A program made the translations under genes and the position numbers. The notes beneath the pieces were generated by a model. It had not been told where the DNA came from. It made no database searches and saw nothing but the letters and a program-made list of their open reading frames with translations. DNA of 64,000 nt from Odontocerum albicorne (taxonomy: Eukaryota; Arthropoda; Insecta; Trichoptera; Odontoceridae): positions 33,906,480 to 33,970,479 of the forward strand of contig OX463842.1 in NCBI GenBank assembly GCA_949825065.1, written 5' to 3'. Shown here piece by piece: positions 43,553 through 58,500 of the stretch. How positions within the stretch are numbered: the stretch's first letter is position 1; each line of letters opens with the position of its first letter.

Positions 43553-46500
43553 TCAGATACTTGGAACCTTTTGCTTCTTTTTCTTCTTTTTTTTTTTCGG
43601 TGGTTTTTCTGTAGGAAATAAACATAAAAATTAGATGATAAAAATAAGGTAATGTTTTTGATTCTATCATTATTTATTTTGTGGAACTCTATTATCAATG
43701 TTGATAAATAAAAACAAGTTTTTTTTGCCATGCAAGCAGGCATTCCCATATTTCCCATGAGAGCTTTCATACCCATTATCTTGCACGCATTCCCATATTT
43801 ATATTATAGAGCATAGTTGACTATGTCATTGCATGGCAAAATATATATTTTAATACTTGACTAATTTCGTAGATTCTTCAAAAAGTGTTTTCATCTTTTT
43901 CATTTATCAACGAGGCAATGTTTCACGAAATTAATTATTTTAAGCATATAAAAATCTAACATCCAGCTGTAATACTTCACACATACAGTAGTGTGCGAAT
44001 TAATGTGAACAAAGATAAAATAGTTGAAACAAGTGTTTATTAGTGATAAAAGATTCAAACATTTTTTAAATAATTCAAATATTCATTATTTTAATAAGGA
44101 ATATGTCCGCCTTTAGCTTTTATAACTTTTTGTACACATTTTAGTAGTTTTCCAGTCATGCAGTTTTCCAATATTTGCTCATCCCAAAAACGTTAACGCT
44201 TCAATCATCTTCTGTTTTGTTGTAGTCTATTTTTCAGATCATGACTTTACTAATAGCCCATAAACTTTCATTTCGATTTATACCAGAAGAGGGTAATATT
44301 GTTTTCTTGGAAAAGTAAATCATCATCTTAGATTTGTGGCTTGGTGCAGAATCTTGCTGGCATATTGCTTCTCCACTTAAATTTATTGTTTTCAGCTCAT
44401 TGATCAATCTTATGTCGAGTAGTTATTTATATTTCTGACTATTCATCATTCCATTAATAAGAACAAGTGTACCAGACCCAATGTATGAAAAACAATACCG
44501 TGATTAATTTTCTTGTCAAACATACCGTGATTACTGCTCTTGAACGTTTGACAAAACTTTTTTTAGCCCTGAGAAGCGTCTTCATCATCTCTGTGATCAA
44601 AGGCTATTTATTCTGGGGTCTGATGGCCTTTTTTCTATATTCTATAAGCCTTTTGCGTACTGTAGAATCATGGATTACAGTTCCCAACTTTTTTAAATCT
44701 TGTAACTCAAAACTAGTCTTTCTGTTTTTTTTTCTTACTATTTCGTATCAAATTAGCTTCATCTCTAGCAGTAGGGTTCCTTTTTCTCCCACATTTTCTA
44801 ATTCTCTGTACTTTCACAGACCCAGTTTCCTTTTTTTGTTTGATAATCTTATTTACTGTACCAAGACTAACAATACACTCTTTAGCAATGTCTCTTTGAG
44901 CAATTGAAGTGTGCTCACTAAGTGTAACAATCTTCTCATATTTTCGTGGCGTGATAACCGTACTGTACTAACTTTTTTTGATCAACGATTAAAAAAAGTT
45001 AGTACAGTACCCGGCGGTAAGTAATATACATAGTTTGTAGAACGTCGTCTCTGTCACACGATGTGCTAACAGTCCGGTCCGGTAATGACTGACAAGTCGC
45101 AACAGAACATGTGTATGATTGACAGAGACGACGCTCTACAAACGATGTGTATTACTTACCGCCGGGTACTGTACACACATTATAATTGATTTTTTGCTAT
45201 GTTCACATTAATTTGCACACTATTGTACATATGCACCATGTGTCTTGTGGTAGGCAGAGAGGGCAGATTTTCAAAACTTTTTATCCACCCACATATTGTT
45301 TACCTGGACCATATCCATAGACCAATAACATTTTGAAGTTATTTTCAATAGATTTGAGGTAGCATATCCTCTTGTATAAAGCAAAAAGTAATGAAAGTGA
45401 CTGATTTTATGCGTTATTCCAAATATTACAACACACGGAACCTTAAAAAATCCTCAGGTGCAAATCCTTAATCAAAGGAATATATATTTTTTTAAAAACA
45501 AAAACTGAAATGGGAGATATGTATATTCTTCACTGAATAATGATTTAAAATATGAGTTAATTTAAACTTACTTTTTTCTTTCGGCAACTTGATGAATTTT
45601 GTAGCATTAGGATTAAACATACATGGCATGACCCTATGGTGAAAAAGGTTTGGTGTAACTATAGTTGGGTCAATAGGTATCCATGGTGCCACTTGGTTCA
45701 TCACTATCTCTGATGGATCAATATCAAAAGTCTTATATAAATCCAGTCCATTTTCACATCTATGTGGGAAAAAACAAACATGGTTAACCGGTGATTCAAA
45801 TCAATAAACTGACAAAATGTATTTCAAACATTTATATTTGACAATATATAATTTTCTTTGGAATATATAAGATTATTTTTTGTGTTTCACAGAGGTAACT
45901 CAACACTAAGAGCCAGAGAGACCGTGATCCACCCATGTTTTGAGTCCAAAGCGCTATGTTTTTAGATTTATAAAAAGCATTTTAAAATTATCAGTAAATA
46001 AATTTCTACCGCCTTTGAAGTCAGCCACACAGCGGAGAACATTGGCATGCACTTACACTCTGTCACCATAAAGGGAAACTGTTTACTACTAAGGCTTACT
46101 AAGGGAAGATTGGAGTAAACTTTAGTAGGTTCAAGTGATTTGATTGTGTACAAAGTACGTGATTTTTTCATGAGAGCATTGTTTAAAGACTCAGTAGACA
46201 AAAAAAAATTGTAATGTTTTGAAAAAAAAAATCCAACATACACCTTTAATCACAATGAAATCTGTGGCCTATTTAGTAAGTCATCTGTATTTCAATCCAG
46301 GGGATATGGGTTGAATTCCCATTAGCCCCCTTTTTTAAAAAAAAAAGGATTCCAGTCTGGTTTTTAATTATGGTCTCTTTAAGATCATTCTGGTTGGTTG
46401 GAAAAGATTGCTATGTGTCAATAGATCCGACAGGTTATACTGTATGATATGGAAGTGTAATAAAATAATACAAAAAAAAAATACCAGGAGAAAGCAGTTG

Positions 46501-49500
46501 GAGCAATCGGAAAAGAGATGACAGCGATGCTGATAACCCTTGATCAATGTTAAATATCTCAAACAAAATATTGTAAGAACATCAAAAAAGAGGAATGTTA
46601 AGTATGTGGTCTGATGTGAAGGATAATGAAAGAGCTAAGCAGGGTGTGGGAGCATTAATATCCGAGCGGTTGAGGGAATGCATGAGTTTGTAAGCCTAAG
46701 AGTGATGTGGATTAGATTTGAAATAGGCATAATGCATATTTTGCTTGTGATAGGATATGCTCCGGTCAACAGTGAAACTGATGAAAGCGAGAAAGATTTT
46801 ATTTAGGAGTTGTATTAAAAACATTTTAGAAAAAAAATAAAAAATTATAAAATTAATTGGCAAGTGACTTGAATGCATGGGTTGGTGTCAAAAGGGATGG
46901 TTTTGAATCAGTGTTAGGCAAGTTTGGTGATATATAAACAAATAATAATGGAGATAGAATGCTAGATGAGAATGTCAAATACGAGTTTTGACCACAAAAG
47001 GAATCATATGTATACATAGGAAAGAGGAAATGAAAGATGGTTAGTTGACTTGTGTGCGTGGATTCTTCAATGCAAGAGCATTCTCTATACAAGAGTGTTT
47101 AGAGGAGCAGATGCCGCTCAGATCATTATTAAGTGGTGAGCAGAATAAATATCCTTCGTGGGTGGCAAACTGGTATACATAAAGATATGCCGGTAGTGAG
47201 AAAATGCATGACGATGAGAAGAGGAATTTAGAAAGAATATAGAAGAAAAAATGGGAATGATAAGTGATATATTAAGTATTGAAGAAGAATAGATGAGTAT
47301 GAAAAATATACTGGTAGACACAGCAAAAGATGTCTGTGGTACGGCAAAAAGAGAACGTAAAAAAGGAGATGCATGGTGGTATAAGAAAGTTAAAAGACTG
47401 CATGACAGGGAAAATAGAGCATGGAGAATATTTGGCGAAGCAGGAAAAGGAAATAAATCAATGGAAAGAAAGAGAGAGTTTAACAAACGGAAGATAAAAA
47501 CCAAAAGACTGGTTGAGGAAAAGAAGAAATATAGTGATGAAGAAGGCAAAAAGTTGAGTATCAATGCAGGGAGAAACATGAAAATATTTTGGTAAGTAAA
47601 ATGCGAGGGAAATGTGAGTGTAATTAAAGATAAGAATGGAAGGGTTTTGCCAGAAAAAGGAAGGGTTCATTCGAGACGGAAGGAATATTTTGAAGAAATG
47701 TACGAGAGTGGTGATGTTAGTAAAAACAACGGTGAGTCTGGTATGGCTGAAAATGGCAAGCGTTTGGAAAATCTGAATGAGATCAGTCTACAAAAAATAT
47801 GAACGGTTGTAAAAGATATGAAAAAAGGGAAAGTGTCTGGTTGTAATGAAGTTAGCACAGAACTAATAGTGTATGAGGGTGAACGAATGATCGTGTGGCT
47901 GGGACAGTTTTCCAAATGTTGGGAATCTGACTACACACTGAAAGACTGGAGGAGTAGGAGTACAGTGATAGTTCCGTTATATAAAGGTAAGGGTGTCAGA
48001 ATGGAGTGTGGAAGTTACAGAGCTATTAGTTTGCAGAGTGTAGTAAGTAAACTGTACGAAAAAATTCTGATAGAAAGAGTGAGAAAGACTGAAAATAAAG
48101 TTTAGGATGCTCAGGGTGCCTTTTTAAGTGGAAGAAGAAAATGGATGGAAAAAAAATAAAAAAGTATATTGTAGATTTGGGAGCATATGACCGCGTGATA
48201 AAGGACAGGCTATGGAAAATATTGAATGAGTATGGTGTTGAATATAAATTAATATGTGGTATTGTCATTATACGCCAAAAGTAGAGCATATATTAGAGTG
48301 AATGGTACCACGACAAGGGGTAAAGCAAGGATGCTTTATATCACCCTTGTTCGATATTTATATAGATTCATGTGTGAAGGAACTACAGAGGTCAATTGAC
48401 AGCATACAAATGTCAAATGGGAACGTATGCAGATGACATGGTAGTAATGGCGGAGAGTGAAAATGAATTACAGAGTTTGATAAGTAAATTGCACGAGAGA
48501 TGCGAAGACAAAGATCCAAAAAAAAAATGTTGTAAAATCAAAATTAATGGTGATAGAAAAGTTTGGCTTCAAGTGGATGGGATAGTGGCCAATAGAAAGA
48601 AGAGGATTTAAAGAAAAATAAAATATAATTAATACTTACTTTTGTGGCACGTTTTTATAAAGCACTGCAAATGCACCATGGTTCTTTTCATGCCCAAGCA
48701 TATACTCTCCAGGATAAAGCTTGCTCAAAGATGAGAAGACATTAAAAAAACTATTTAATGCCATGCTAGTTTTCCATATTGTTTGTTTTGTACATTCACT
48801 TTGAAAATTTTGAAGTGAAAATTTTTCAAACATAGTTACACCAGTGTTATGTGACATCATTCTAACTGAAATACAAAAATATTAAACATGTCATTGCTTG
48901 ACAATAGGTGATTTTTATTGTTGAAAAAGCATTTTTTTCAATTTAATGCAATTCAATAAATCGCTTATATTTATCACATTAAATTGTGTTTCACATTTGT
49001 ACACCTCCATGGACTAGTTGGTAAAACACTTTGGACTTAACAGCACGGGGGTTGTGGGTTCGATTGGTATCTAAATTTTTGAATAGGGTTCCAGTCTTGT
49101 TTTCACATAAGGCATCACATATCTTTCTGGTAGGTTGGAAGAGATTACCACATTGCAATAAACCAGTCTAGTATTTAAAACAGGTGTAATATACCTATAA
49201 TACAGGATAGAGCATGAATCATGCTACAAAAATAAAAAATAATGGAAAAAATTACATCTTTCATTATGATTTTTGTTTATTTCTTCTCCTTATCCTTGAA
49301 CAAATTGCTTTTCTTTATATACTATCTATCTACCATTATTTTTCAGAGATTAATCATTTATTTATTTACTTGAATTTAAATAAATATTTCTTTGTTAAAT
49401 CAGTTATGTATTAAGACAACTTCAAGTATCTAAGATGAGCTGGTGGGTTTGAAGAAATTGCTGTATAGCAATAAGTCCACCAGACATGTATAACCATATA

Positions 49501-52500
49501 CATAAAATAATAAATAAACTAAATAAATATGATTTTTGTCTGTTATTATTCATTTAACAAAAAAAAGTAATTATTACACTGCATTATTTGAAATAAAAGA
49601 GTAACTTACCCCTCACTAACTTGGAATTTGGTAAAAATTGTAAAGATGTCCATTGAATAGCAGCTTCAGAAGGTGTTATACACTCACTTCCATATTCATA
49701 TTGATATTCAATTTTTGGCTCTAGATGACACATCTGTTCTTCCTAAAGTATTACAGTTAATAAAACTACTTAATTATTTGCGAATTTATAGAAAAATACG
49801 ATGCATCCAAGAAGAATGACTTACGAAAAAGTCATCAGTATAATGGATACCAATAGACAGTTCCTCAAAGCTATCAAGAGGGATAAATAGTATACCTTGG
49901 TCAAATCCTGGAGGGGGGGATTGAGAGTAAGCAGGGTGTAGGATGCAGAATATTGTGGTACAGAAATATTCTTCAATCAACTGGACCGGATATGAAACAT
50001 TTGCTCCCATTTCAACAGATTAAGACACCGAGTGACTCAATAATGAGATCACCAAGTACATGGAGAAGGTATCAAATGATCAAGTACGAAAATATTGCTC
50101 ACAATTGGACTGACTGAACACAACAATCGACCAGAAGTGTTCAGAATCAGCCAATCGAAAGGATGACATCTTTCATCAGGACAATGCTAGACCTCACGTC
50201 TCAGACCTGGCAAAAATTGATGTCCTACCCCACTCGCCATATTACCATACCTAGCACCTTTCACCTATTCTGGTCCCTACAGAATTCCCTTAAGAACTTA
50301 CAAAAATTATCTGGTGCAGTTCTTCAGCCAAAAAGATGTGAAGTTCTGCTGAGATAATGGAATTTTCAAGTTACTCTAAAGACGGCATAAGTTAGTGGAA
50401 AAAATGGTGCATACATTACAGAATCAAGTTACATCTAACTATAAAAATTTGCATTTGAATTTTACTTAAAACTATGAAATTACTTTCCGGACATCACAAT
50501 ACAAGCCCTTGAAATGTGAAGATTTCAACATATGCACATGCGTGGAGAGATTGTGCATGTGGACATTAAATTTAGTACAGCATGTTTTTAAGTTTTTAAG
50601 AAACAAGAGAATAAATTGGTTTTCAACATTTTACTTGCTCATATCAGTAAATCATTATAAGTAATAGTGGAATATTGATAATTATAGGACCGAAATGCTA
50701 ATTTATGTATTTTTTTAAACCCAAAATTAAAAAAATAGATATACAATTTGGATTACATAAAAAACTGTGTTTATAAAAAAATCTACTTACACTACAACCA
50801 TCTGCTTTGCTCCGTACTATTATACGAATGTCATTTTCTGCAGTTTTTGATAATACTGCCTCTGGATCCGACTTTCCCAATTTCCAAAGAGAATAAGTGA
50901 AATCCTCGGTCTTTAAATCTAATTTAAAAAAGAGAAATTATAGATTGTTTATTTACTTATTAATTTGGTATTTATATTGCAGAACTCCATACTGAAGGCC
51001 CTCATTGAAAACTGACCAGCAATATGTTTTACTGTTTGATTTAGTATTTTTTAGCAATGAAAATAAAATTAATTTTATAAAATTGTTAATCAACTTTTTT
51101 TTAATTACCTTCTAATGTTTGTTTATTATCAGAAATGGATAATCCATTTATATCATCTGCCATATTTAAACGCATTTTCCTAGAACAGGGGCTGTGAACA
51201 GAATTATTGGATTGAGAACTCAATTTCCTTTTCCTTGTTTGATTTTCTGGTGAGATATTTGGTTCATTTACTTTGTACGCCATTCCTCTAGTAACAACAC
51301 CTATAAATAACATTAAATTATTAATAAAATCCAAATTATTATTAGATAACTTCCCCTTAAAAAAAGACAAAATGGTGAATGAAACATAATTTTAGTCTTT
51401 CAAATTTTGAACATCATATCTGTTTATTTAATTGACTGAACATATCTGCATTTCTTAATTTGTCTACCCACAAGCATATGTTGAAATCTTCACATTTCAA
51501 AGGCTTTTATTGGGATGTCCGGAGAGTAATTTCTCTTTTTAAGTCAAATTCAAATGCAATTTTTTATAGTTAGATGTAACTTTATTTTGTAATGTAAGCA
51601 CCATTTTGTCTCATTACCTTACGCCATCTTTCGGGAAACTTTAAAATTTCATTCTCCCAAAATTTTGCATCTTTTTCGGTGAAAAACTGCTCCAGATGAC
51701 TCCATAAGTTTTTAAGTTCAAACTGTGTGGCTCCCAAATATCGTTACGATTTACATAGCTCAGTTTCACCAAATGCTTGTGGATGATGGTTTTTGATATT
51801 TACAGTATCTCAGCAACCTTTTAGTTATTCTCGATCAAAGCCTTGGATTGGTTAATTTAATAATTTTATTAGCTTATATAAGTTAGTTTTATCTTTTTGC
51901 AAATACTTTTTAAACAAAATTTACCTTTGTTATTGATATTATCTATTTCAGATTCATCCACATCCATAACTAATGCATCCTCATCATCATCACTTGGTAA
52001 ACTATGGAAATCAACATCTTTTGGGATATTTTGACTATTATCAGGTGACTTCTTATCCTGTGGGTCATGACAAGACTCTGGAGTTTCAATTCTGGGAAAC
52101 AAATCAAATGAGACTTGTAAAACAATAAGAACATAAAATTCTGGTATAATTAGAGCAGCTGAATATTTGTTTTATTAACATATTCAGGGTTAAAGATATA
52201 TTAATGATTTAATGCAAAACATACGAAAAAATTCGAATATACAAAATACGTAAATTCCTTATGATGTCATATTTAATTTAGTTCTTAATTTTTAATGGCC
52301 ACAGTTTTCATAGCAAAAATTATACAAAAAACAAAAGAAATAAAATTCAAATGAAAACAGCAATCGAACAAACCTCAAAACACATTATATATATAACAAA
52401 AATGAAAATCAACGACAAAAGTGAAAAACATCTATACTTGACCACACAATCAAAATGGAAAAACATTTATGTACAAAACAGGTAAAAAAAGGATGGTAGA

Positions 52501-55500
52501 AGAACATGAAAAATTAAAATTACAATTGCGCTTTTCAATTAAAAAATGCTTTAAATTCATCATAATTAATTTGAAGTTGAACTAAACATAGTAAGCAAAA
52601 ATAAATATAGCATAAAAATTGAAAAGGTTGTCGGTATTGTATTGTATTATACTTTTGATAACATATATATATATAGTACAACCTGGAAAGTTTATTGCCA
52701 TGTGGTAATCTCTTCCGATCAACCAGAAAGATATAAAAGAGGTCCTAAATGAAAACCAGACAGGTACTCTTTTTAAAAAATTGGGTACTATCAGGAATTG
52801 AACCTGTAATTTCCAGATTAAAAGACAGGCGCCATTCCAACTAGATCACAGATAAAAAAAAATCAAAACCTTTTCCTGAGCAGCAGAGATAGACATGGAA
52901 ACTATTTGACTAAAATAAGAAAAATGTGAATCGTTGTAGATACTAAAAGATTTATTACACAGCGAGTGGATCTTTAATATATGGGTCTACAAACAACCTT
53001 AGTGTGCGATCCATAAACATTTCTAGGAGTTTAACTATTGAAGAGAGTATGGCAATAGGTCTTTAGTTGGTTACATTGTCCTTAGAACCATTTTTAAATA
53101 TGGGAATAACTCAAGTTTTTTTCCATTCACTTGGAAAAGTATGGACTCAGAAGACAATATTAAATATGTAAACAAGAGGTACTGAAAGCAATTCACTACA
53201 GCCCTTAAGAAAGAATGTAGGTACTCCGTCAGGCCAAACTGCTTTGGTGTTTTTCATCAACTTTATTTGTTTGAGTATATCAAATGTAGTGATGCTTAGG
53301 TTAAATAATCATGTCCCAATATTGCAGAAATATGTTGACAAAACTTTGCTTGACTTACATTATTTTTACAGTAATAAAAAATGGCCATGATGTTCTCATC
53401 CATTGGGAAGTGCCGTGTAGATTCCAATTGTTTAATTAGCGATCGTGTAATTCGTATTTTGATTTTTTTTTAATGAAATTTGGTCCACTGAATTTCCAAT
53501 TCACGGATTTTTACTGTGTCTTAAAATAAAAATCACATTGAAAAAATCAACTTACTCAGATAATCCAGCATTATGAAGATTTTCTGATTTTAAAAATGAT
53601 TGTTTAAGTGCATGCTTAAAACACCACTGTGTTTTTTCTCGTAACGTCAGATTATTTGGTGGTAATGCATGGTCTATGTAAACTATTGTGTGTATTATTG
53701 GTTTCCCTTTTAAATCTGAAAAAAGAGGTGAAATAGTCATTTTCATTAAAGTTTTTTTATCAAATTTGCAATTAAATTAATAATATATAAGTGTTGAGCA
53801 TCTTAAATGGAGGCTGTTCTTTGTTCTGCATACAGATAAAATAATATCGGCATCATTTTTCAGAATGGGCTTCATACTGAGACTTGGTGATGACTTTTTT
53901 AAGCTGGAATAATTTAAAATTTCTCTGGTAAAAACAATTAGTTAATATGGTCACCCCATTATGATGCCCATGTTGAAAAAATGAATACAATCAGTGGCAG
54001 TTTTTACATTTTCAAACACATAAACTTCAAACTGTAAATCCCAAGAACCGAGGTGGACTATGGTCTATTGTTGGAAGTGATAAGTCTTACAACTTTGTCA
54101 GATAGAAGAAAAATGTTTAATGGCACAATTTTCGACAGTCTGGAACTAAGCCAGCTTATCAGGCTATAAGTTCCTCATAAAATATTTTATTCCATATGAC
54201 AGAGTTATAACAAATCATTTATAGCTCTTATTTTTCAAAAGGAAGCATCGAATTTCTTAGAATATATCTTGATAGCAAACTCTCTTTCGATAGACAAATA
54301 GGTTATAGAGAGATAACATTTGTACATCGATGTCTTCCAACAAAAGATAGATAAATTCATTTATCTTGTCTCATCTGGATTATTGTAATTTTATTAACTC
54401 TGGTCTGCCTGGTTTAGACTCCAGTCTGTTTTCAATGCCTTTGACTACTTAGAAGAGTAAAGTGAAGAAGTTGTTCTTGCCGGGATGAAGTGAGTTAATT
54501 AAATAGGTTTGCTTTGTTATTGTGTTCAGTTTGCCTCATACTGTTCTATTGTATGAGTATAACACTGCTTACATGTCAATATTAGATTATATTTATTTTT
54601 TTATAATTTATTGTATTGAAAATGTTATTTGACCGTTAAAATAAAATAAATAAATTCTCTATACACTTTTTTATTTAAAAATCTATCATGTTACGGTGAA
54701 TCGAGCAAACCATATATGATTATCTCAATTGGTCATTAGAACTGGTCTTTCATTATGAAATAAGCTTCTTCTGAAGTATCAGGAGCAATGCGCACTGGAG
54801 TACAATGCATGAGGCAACTGGCTTGGACACAAGGGAGGAAGCACACAACTTAAGTTTTAAATGTATAAAAATTATAATTTACAATTATTCAAAATTGAGA
54901 ATGTAAACATAGGTGCAGAATTGTTTATAATCCAGGCAGAAAAAAACAGGTTAATAGCAATAAAACCTTTAAGAAGCTTCTTAGCATATGATAACAGCAT
55001 CCTTAGTGTGACTTTACGTCACAAAACCTATTATAAATAAACACTTTTTACAGTACTGTTGGTAGTCTTAATAAAAAAAAGTTATGCAAAACTGAAGAAC
55101 CTGTCTGATAACATGCAAGAATGCAGACAACCAAAAATGGAAGGATGGAATCAAAATATCTATTTTCTCTGCATACTCAGCAAGATATGTACTATGTTGA
55201 CACAACGAACGAACTCAAGAAGCGCCATATTTTCAAGTAAAAATAAAGTTCTCATTATATACTTGTGGCCTAGTGTATAGCATGCTTGCTTAGTATTCAG
55301 GCCTCTCGGGTTTGATTAGCGTCCGAACATATTCTAATTTGAGACCTTTTTATTTATATTTTTTGTTGTATTAGCGCTTAGAATAAATTCTTAGAAAGCT
55401 ATTTGGTGACTGGGGTTATAAAACGGCGCTATATTAGTTCATGGTTTATATTTAATTTGCACATTTAACATTAAACAAGGCTTACCTATTGATTTATGTG

Positions 55501-58500
55501 CTTCGACTTTAACAGGAAGATACCAGGATCGAGAATATGGAGGATAGTTATTAGCCAAGTGTTTGAGACTACTTGAGGATATCACTATATTGACTCCGTG
55601 TTTTAGGGCAAAGTGTGCACATGTTTCATCTTTACTTACTACAATAAAAAAAATACAGAAAAATTATTAGTGCTAAATTGAGTGTATGAAACATAAATAC
55701 AAATTTTAAAATCTTTATGACACTGTTCTATGAACCACCATTAGCTATACCCACTGGCTATTGATATGATTTACTTTTTAAAATTATTTATTTGAAAAAT
55801 ATCTTTTACATAATATCCTACTAGGTTAGTCAAAAAGTTTTGAAAGCGGAAATGAAAATACATTTTTTTTGGGGGGAAATCACTTTTATTGCTCAGGATA
55901 GTCTCCCATAAGATCAATACACTTGGTCCAACGATCTTCCAACTTTGTTGTCCCATCACGGAAGTGAATTTCTGGAAGGCCTGCAAAATACTCCTCTACG
56001 ACGGCTATAACCTCTTCGTTTGACGAAAAATGCTTTCCACGAAGGAATTTTTTGAGGTGTGAGAACAGCCAGAAGTCAGAGGGAGCTAAATCTGGAGAAT
56101 AGGGTGGATGCTGCAACAATTCGTACCCCAATTCACTGATTTTCGCGATGGTTTTTTGAGCTGTGTGAGCAGGTGCATTGTCTTGATGAAAAATGATTTT
56201 TTTTCTTCTGCAAACCGGGTCTTTTTTCACAATTTTTTTCATCCAACTGGTCCAAAAGGTCACAATAATAATCAGAGTTGATTGTCTTACCAGTTTGGAG
56301 ATAATCTATCAATAAAATTCCTTTTGCATCCCAAAAAACTGACGCTAACACGTTCTTGGCCGATTTCTGGACTTGAACTCGCTTCGGAGCCAAAGTGCCT
56401 GGTTCACACCACTCCTTAGCCTCTTGTTTTGATTCAGGATCATGGTGGTAGACCCAAGTCTCATCCATAGTGATGAACCGACGCAGAAAATCCTTTTTAT
56501 CCTTTCGAAATTGCTCCAAATGTTGCTCAGAAAGTCGCATTCGAACGTGTTTTTGTTGCATTGTTAGCAAATGCGGCACCCATTGTGCACACAGTTTTTT
56601 GAAACCCAAAACTTCAGCCAAAATATGCCATGTTGTTCCATGTGAGATGCCTATGGTGTCAGCTATCACATCCACAGTCGATCGATGATCTTCCAAAACC
56701 ATATCTTGTATTTTCGCTATGATTTCTGGTGTTGATGCACTTTTTGGACGTCCTGAGCGTGGATCGTCTTCAACGCTTGTACGGCCACGCTTAAACTCCA
56801 AAACCCATCGGTGAACGGTTGGAAATGAAGGAGAAGACTCCTTTAATACTTTCACCATCTTTGCATGGATCTCAGTAGCCGATAAACCTTCCAAAACAAA
56901 GAATTTAATCACTGCACGATATTCGGATTTTTCCATTGTTAAAAAATACACTGACACGTCAACTTCAAATGGCTTGTAAACAAAGAATGAATTGACAGAT
57001 CTAAATGAAATTTTGAGTACGTTCTTATGAAAGATGAAATATTAAAATGGTGTAGAAATTTTGGTTTTTCTACTGCTCCATAGGTGTCGCTTTCAAAACT
57101 TTTTGACTAACCTATTATAAAATGAAACATAACTTGAAAAACAATTAAAAAAAAGTTGAATTGCGGTATACATGATATTGTTCACATTGCAAAAATGGTA
57201 GGTAAAAAGTTGCATTTATCCTTCACTTAGCATAAAACAATAATTCAAACCAAAAACCTATCTGAATGTTGAGTAAAAACCAGCTGAATTTGAATGAAAT
57301 AAATGTGATAGAAATTAGGTATTCAAAAAGATTAGATAAAATTATGAACAAAATAAACTATAAACACTATCAAATCTCAAAAACTATAAAAGCAAAAATC
57401 TCTTTCTTTAATAAGGTCATGTCATGTTTTTCTTATTTTATAAAAAATAAATCCATAAATTAGAAACATGCAAGTATTTCTTTAATTTTTTTCTACCAGT
57501 ACTTGACCAAATCAATATGAATAACTAAAATTTCAAATACCCACCGAAACACTCATTTGCATGCGCTTTAACTTGTGACAACCTCTTATGAAAAATGACA
57601 GCTGCTTTTGTTCATACAACCCCATATAATTTTATACATACAAGCTCGAGTTATTAGTAATAGTTTACATTTTTTTATTATTTTTACTGAAAAGAAGGGA
57701 TTACATGTACTGTATAGTGCCCAAATGTACAAATACAATCTTTACTTAACCAAACCACATGTTTATTTCTGCATCACATGATAGTTATAAGGAAAAATTG
57801 TTGCAATGCAAACAACAGATGTTTCAAAAAAACCATTGGGCTTGTAAAAAACACTACTTATGTTTTATGATCGATAGATTTATCGACTGATAAATGTATG
57901 CTTTTATAAATAATTTATAACAAATTCATCAAGAATATTAAAAACAAAACATCTTTACAATGAACATTATACTATTAGTTTGCGAGTGTCTTGACGGGAT
58001 TATGACATCACAATGCCGTCAGTCAATCACGGGGCATTTTCAATACTTTATACAATGTTAAAAACTATTTCTTTATCTTTAAGAGAAAAAAAATTGTTCA
58101 ATTTTCATACAACCATTTCACATTTGCTGTGAATTAAAAACTATTAATTCATAGGCTGCAAATACCCTATTAAAATAAATTGTCAAATATTTTGTCTGTT
58201 GCATAAATCACATGTACGATATTATAGAAATTGGATTGTCATTGATAATATTAAAGTATTGTAAGGACAGTCTGCGGAAGTTGCTGACTTTGTGCGGGGC
58301 ATCTGAAGACTGAGAGTAGGTGGCTCAGTATAGTGAGAAGAGGAAAGCTCTCTGTTCTCGAGCTGATGGTGCCTCAACAGCTAGACGTATGAGAAACAGT
58401 AAATGCACTGCAAACATGTGTCAACCTGACCAGGCGGTTCAGCGGGATACACATGTCTGTGATGTCTGTGGGAGAGGTGCACATCTAAGATTGGGTTATT

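Larger units (their letters stand above)
43986..45225 (-). mobile_element. Tc1-like element in the last ICE2 intron, broken
   Basis: 1240 bp between TA at 43984-43985 and 45226-45227, with inverted termini CARTAGTGTGCRAATTAATG then TGAAC. The minus strand keeps the helix-turn-helix part (GRKRNPTARDEANLI, CIVSLGTVNKI) and the catalytic block AICQQDSAPSHKSKM with GINRNESLWAISK after it. Frameshifts and stops are present. It carries a nested MITE at its N-terminal end. Confidence 0.85.

Noticed and set aside
44467..44907. 146-codon plus-strand frame
   Set aside because: It is antisense to the Tc1 transposase remnant and has no motif of its own.
46853..48289. Minus-strand Phe/Ser-rich frames
   Set aside because: Antisense shadows of the purine-rich RTE-like LINE coding strand.
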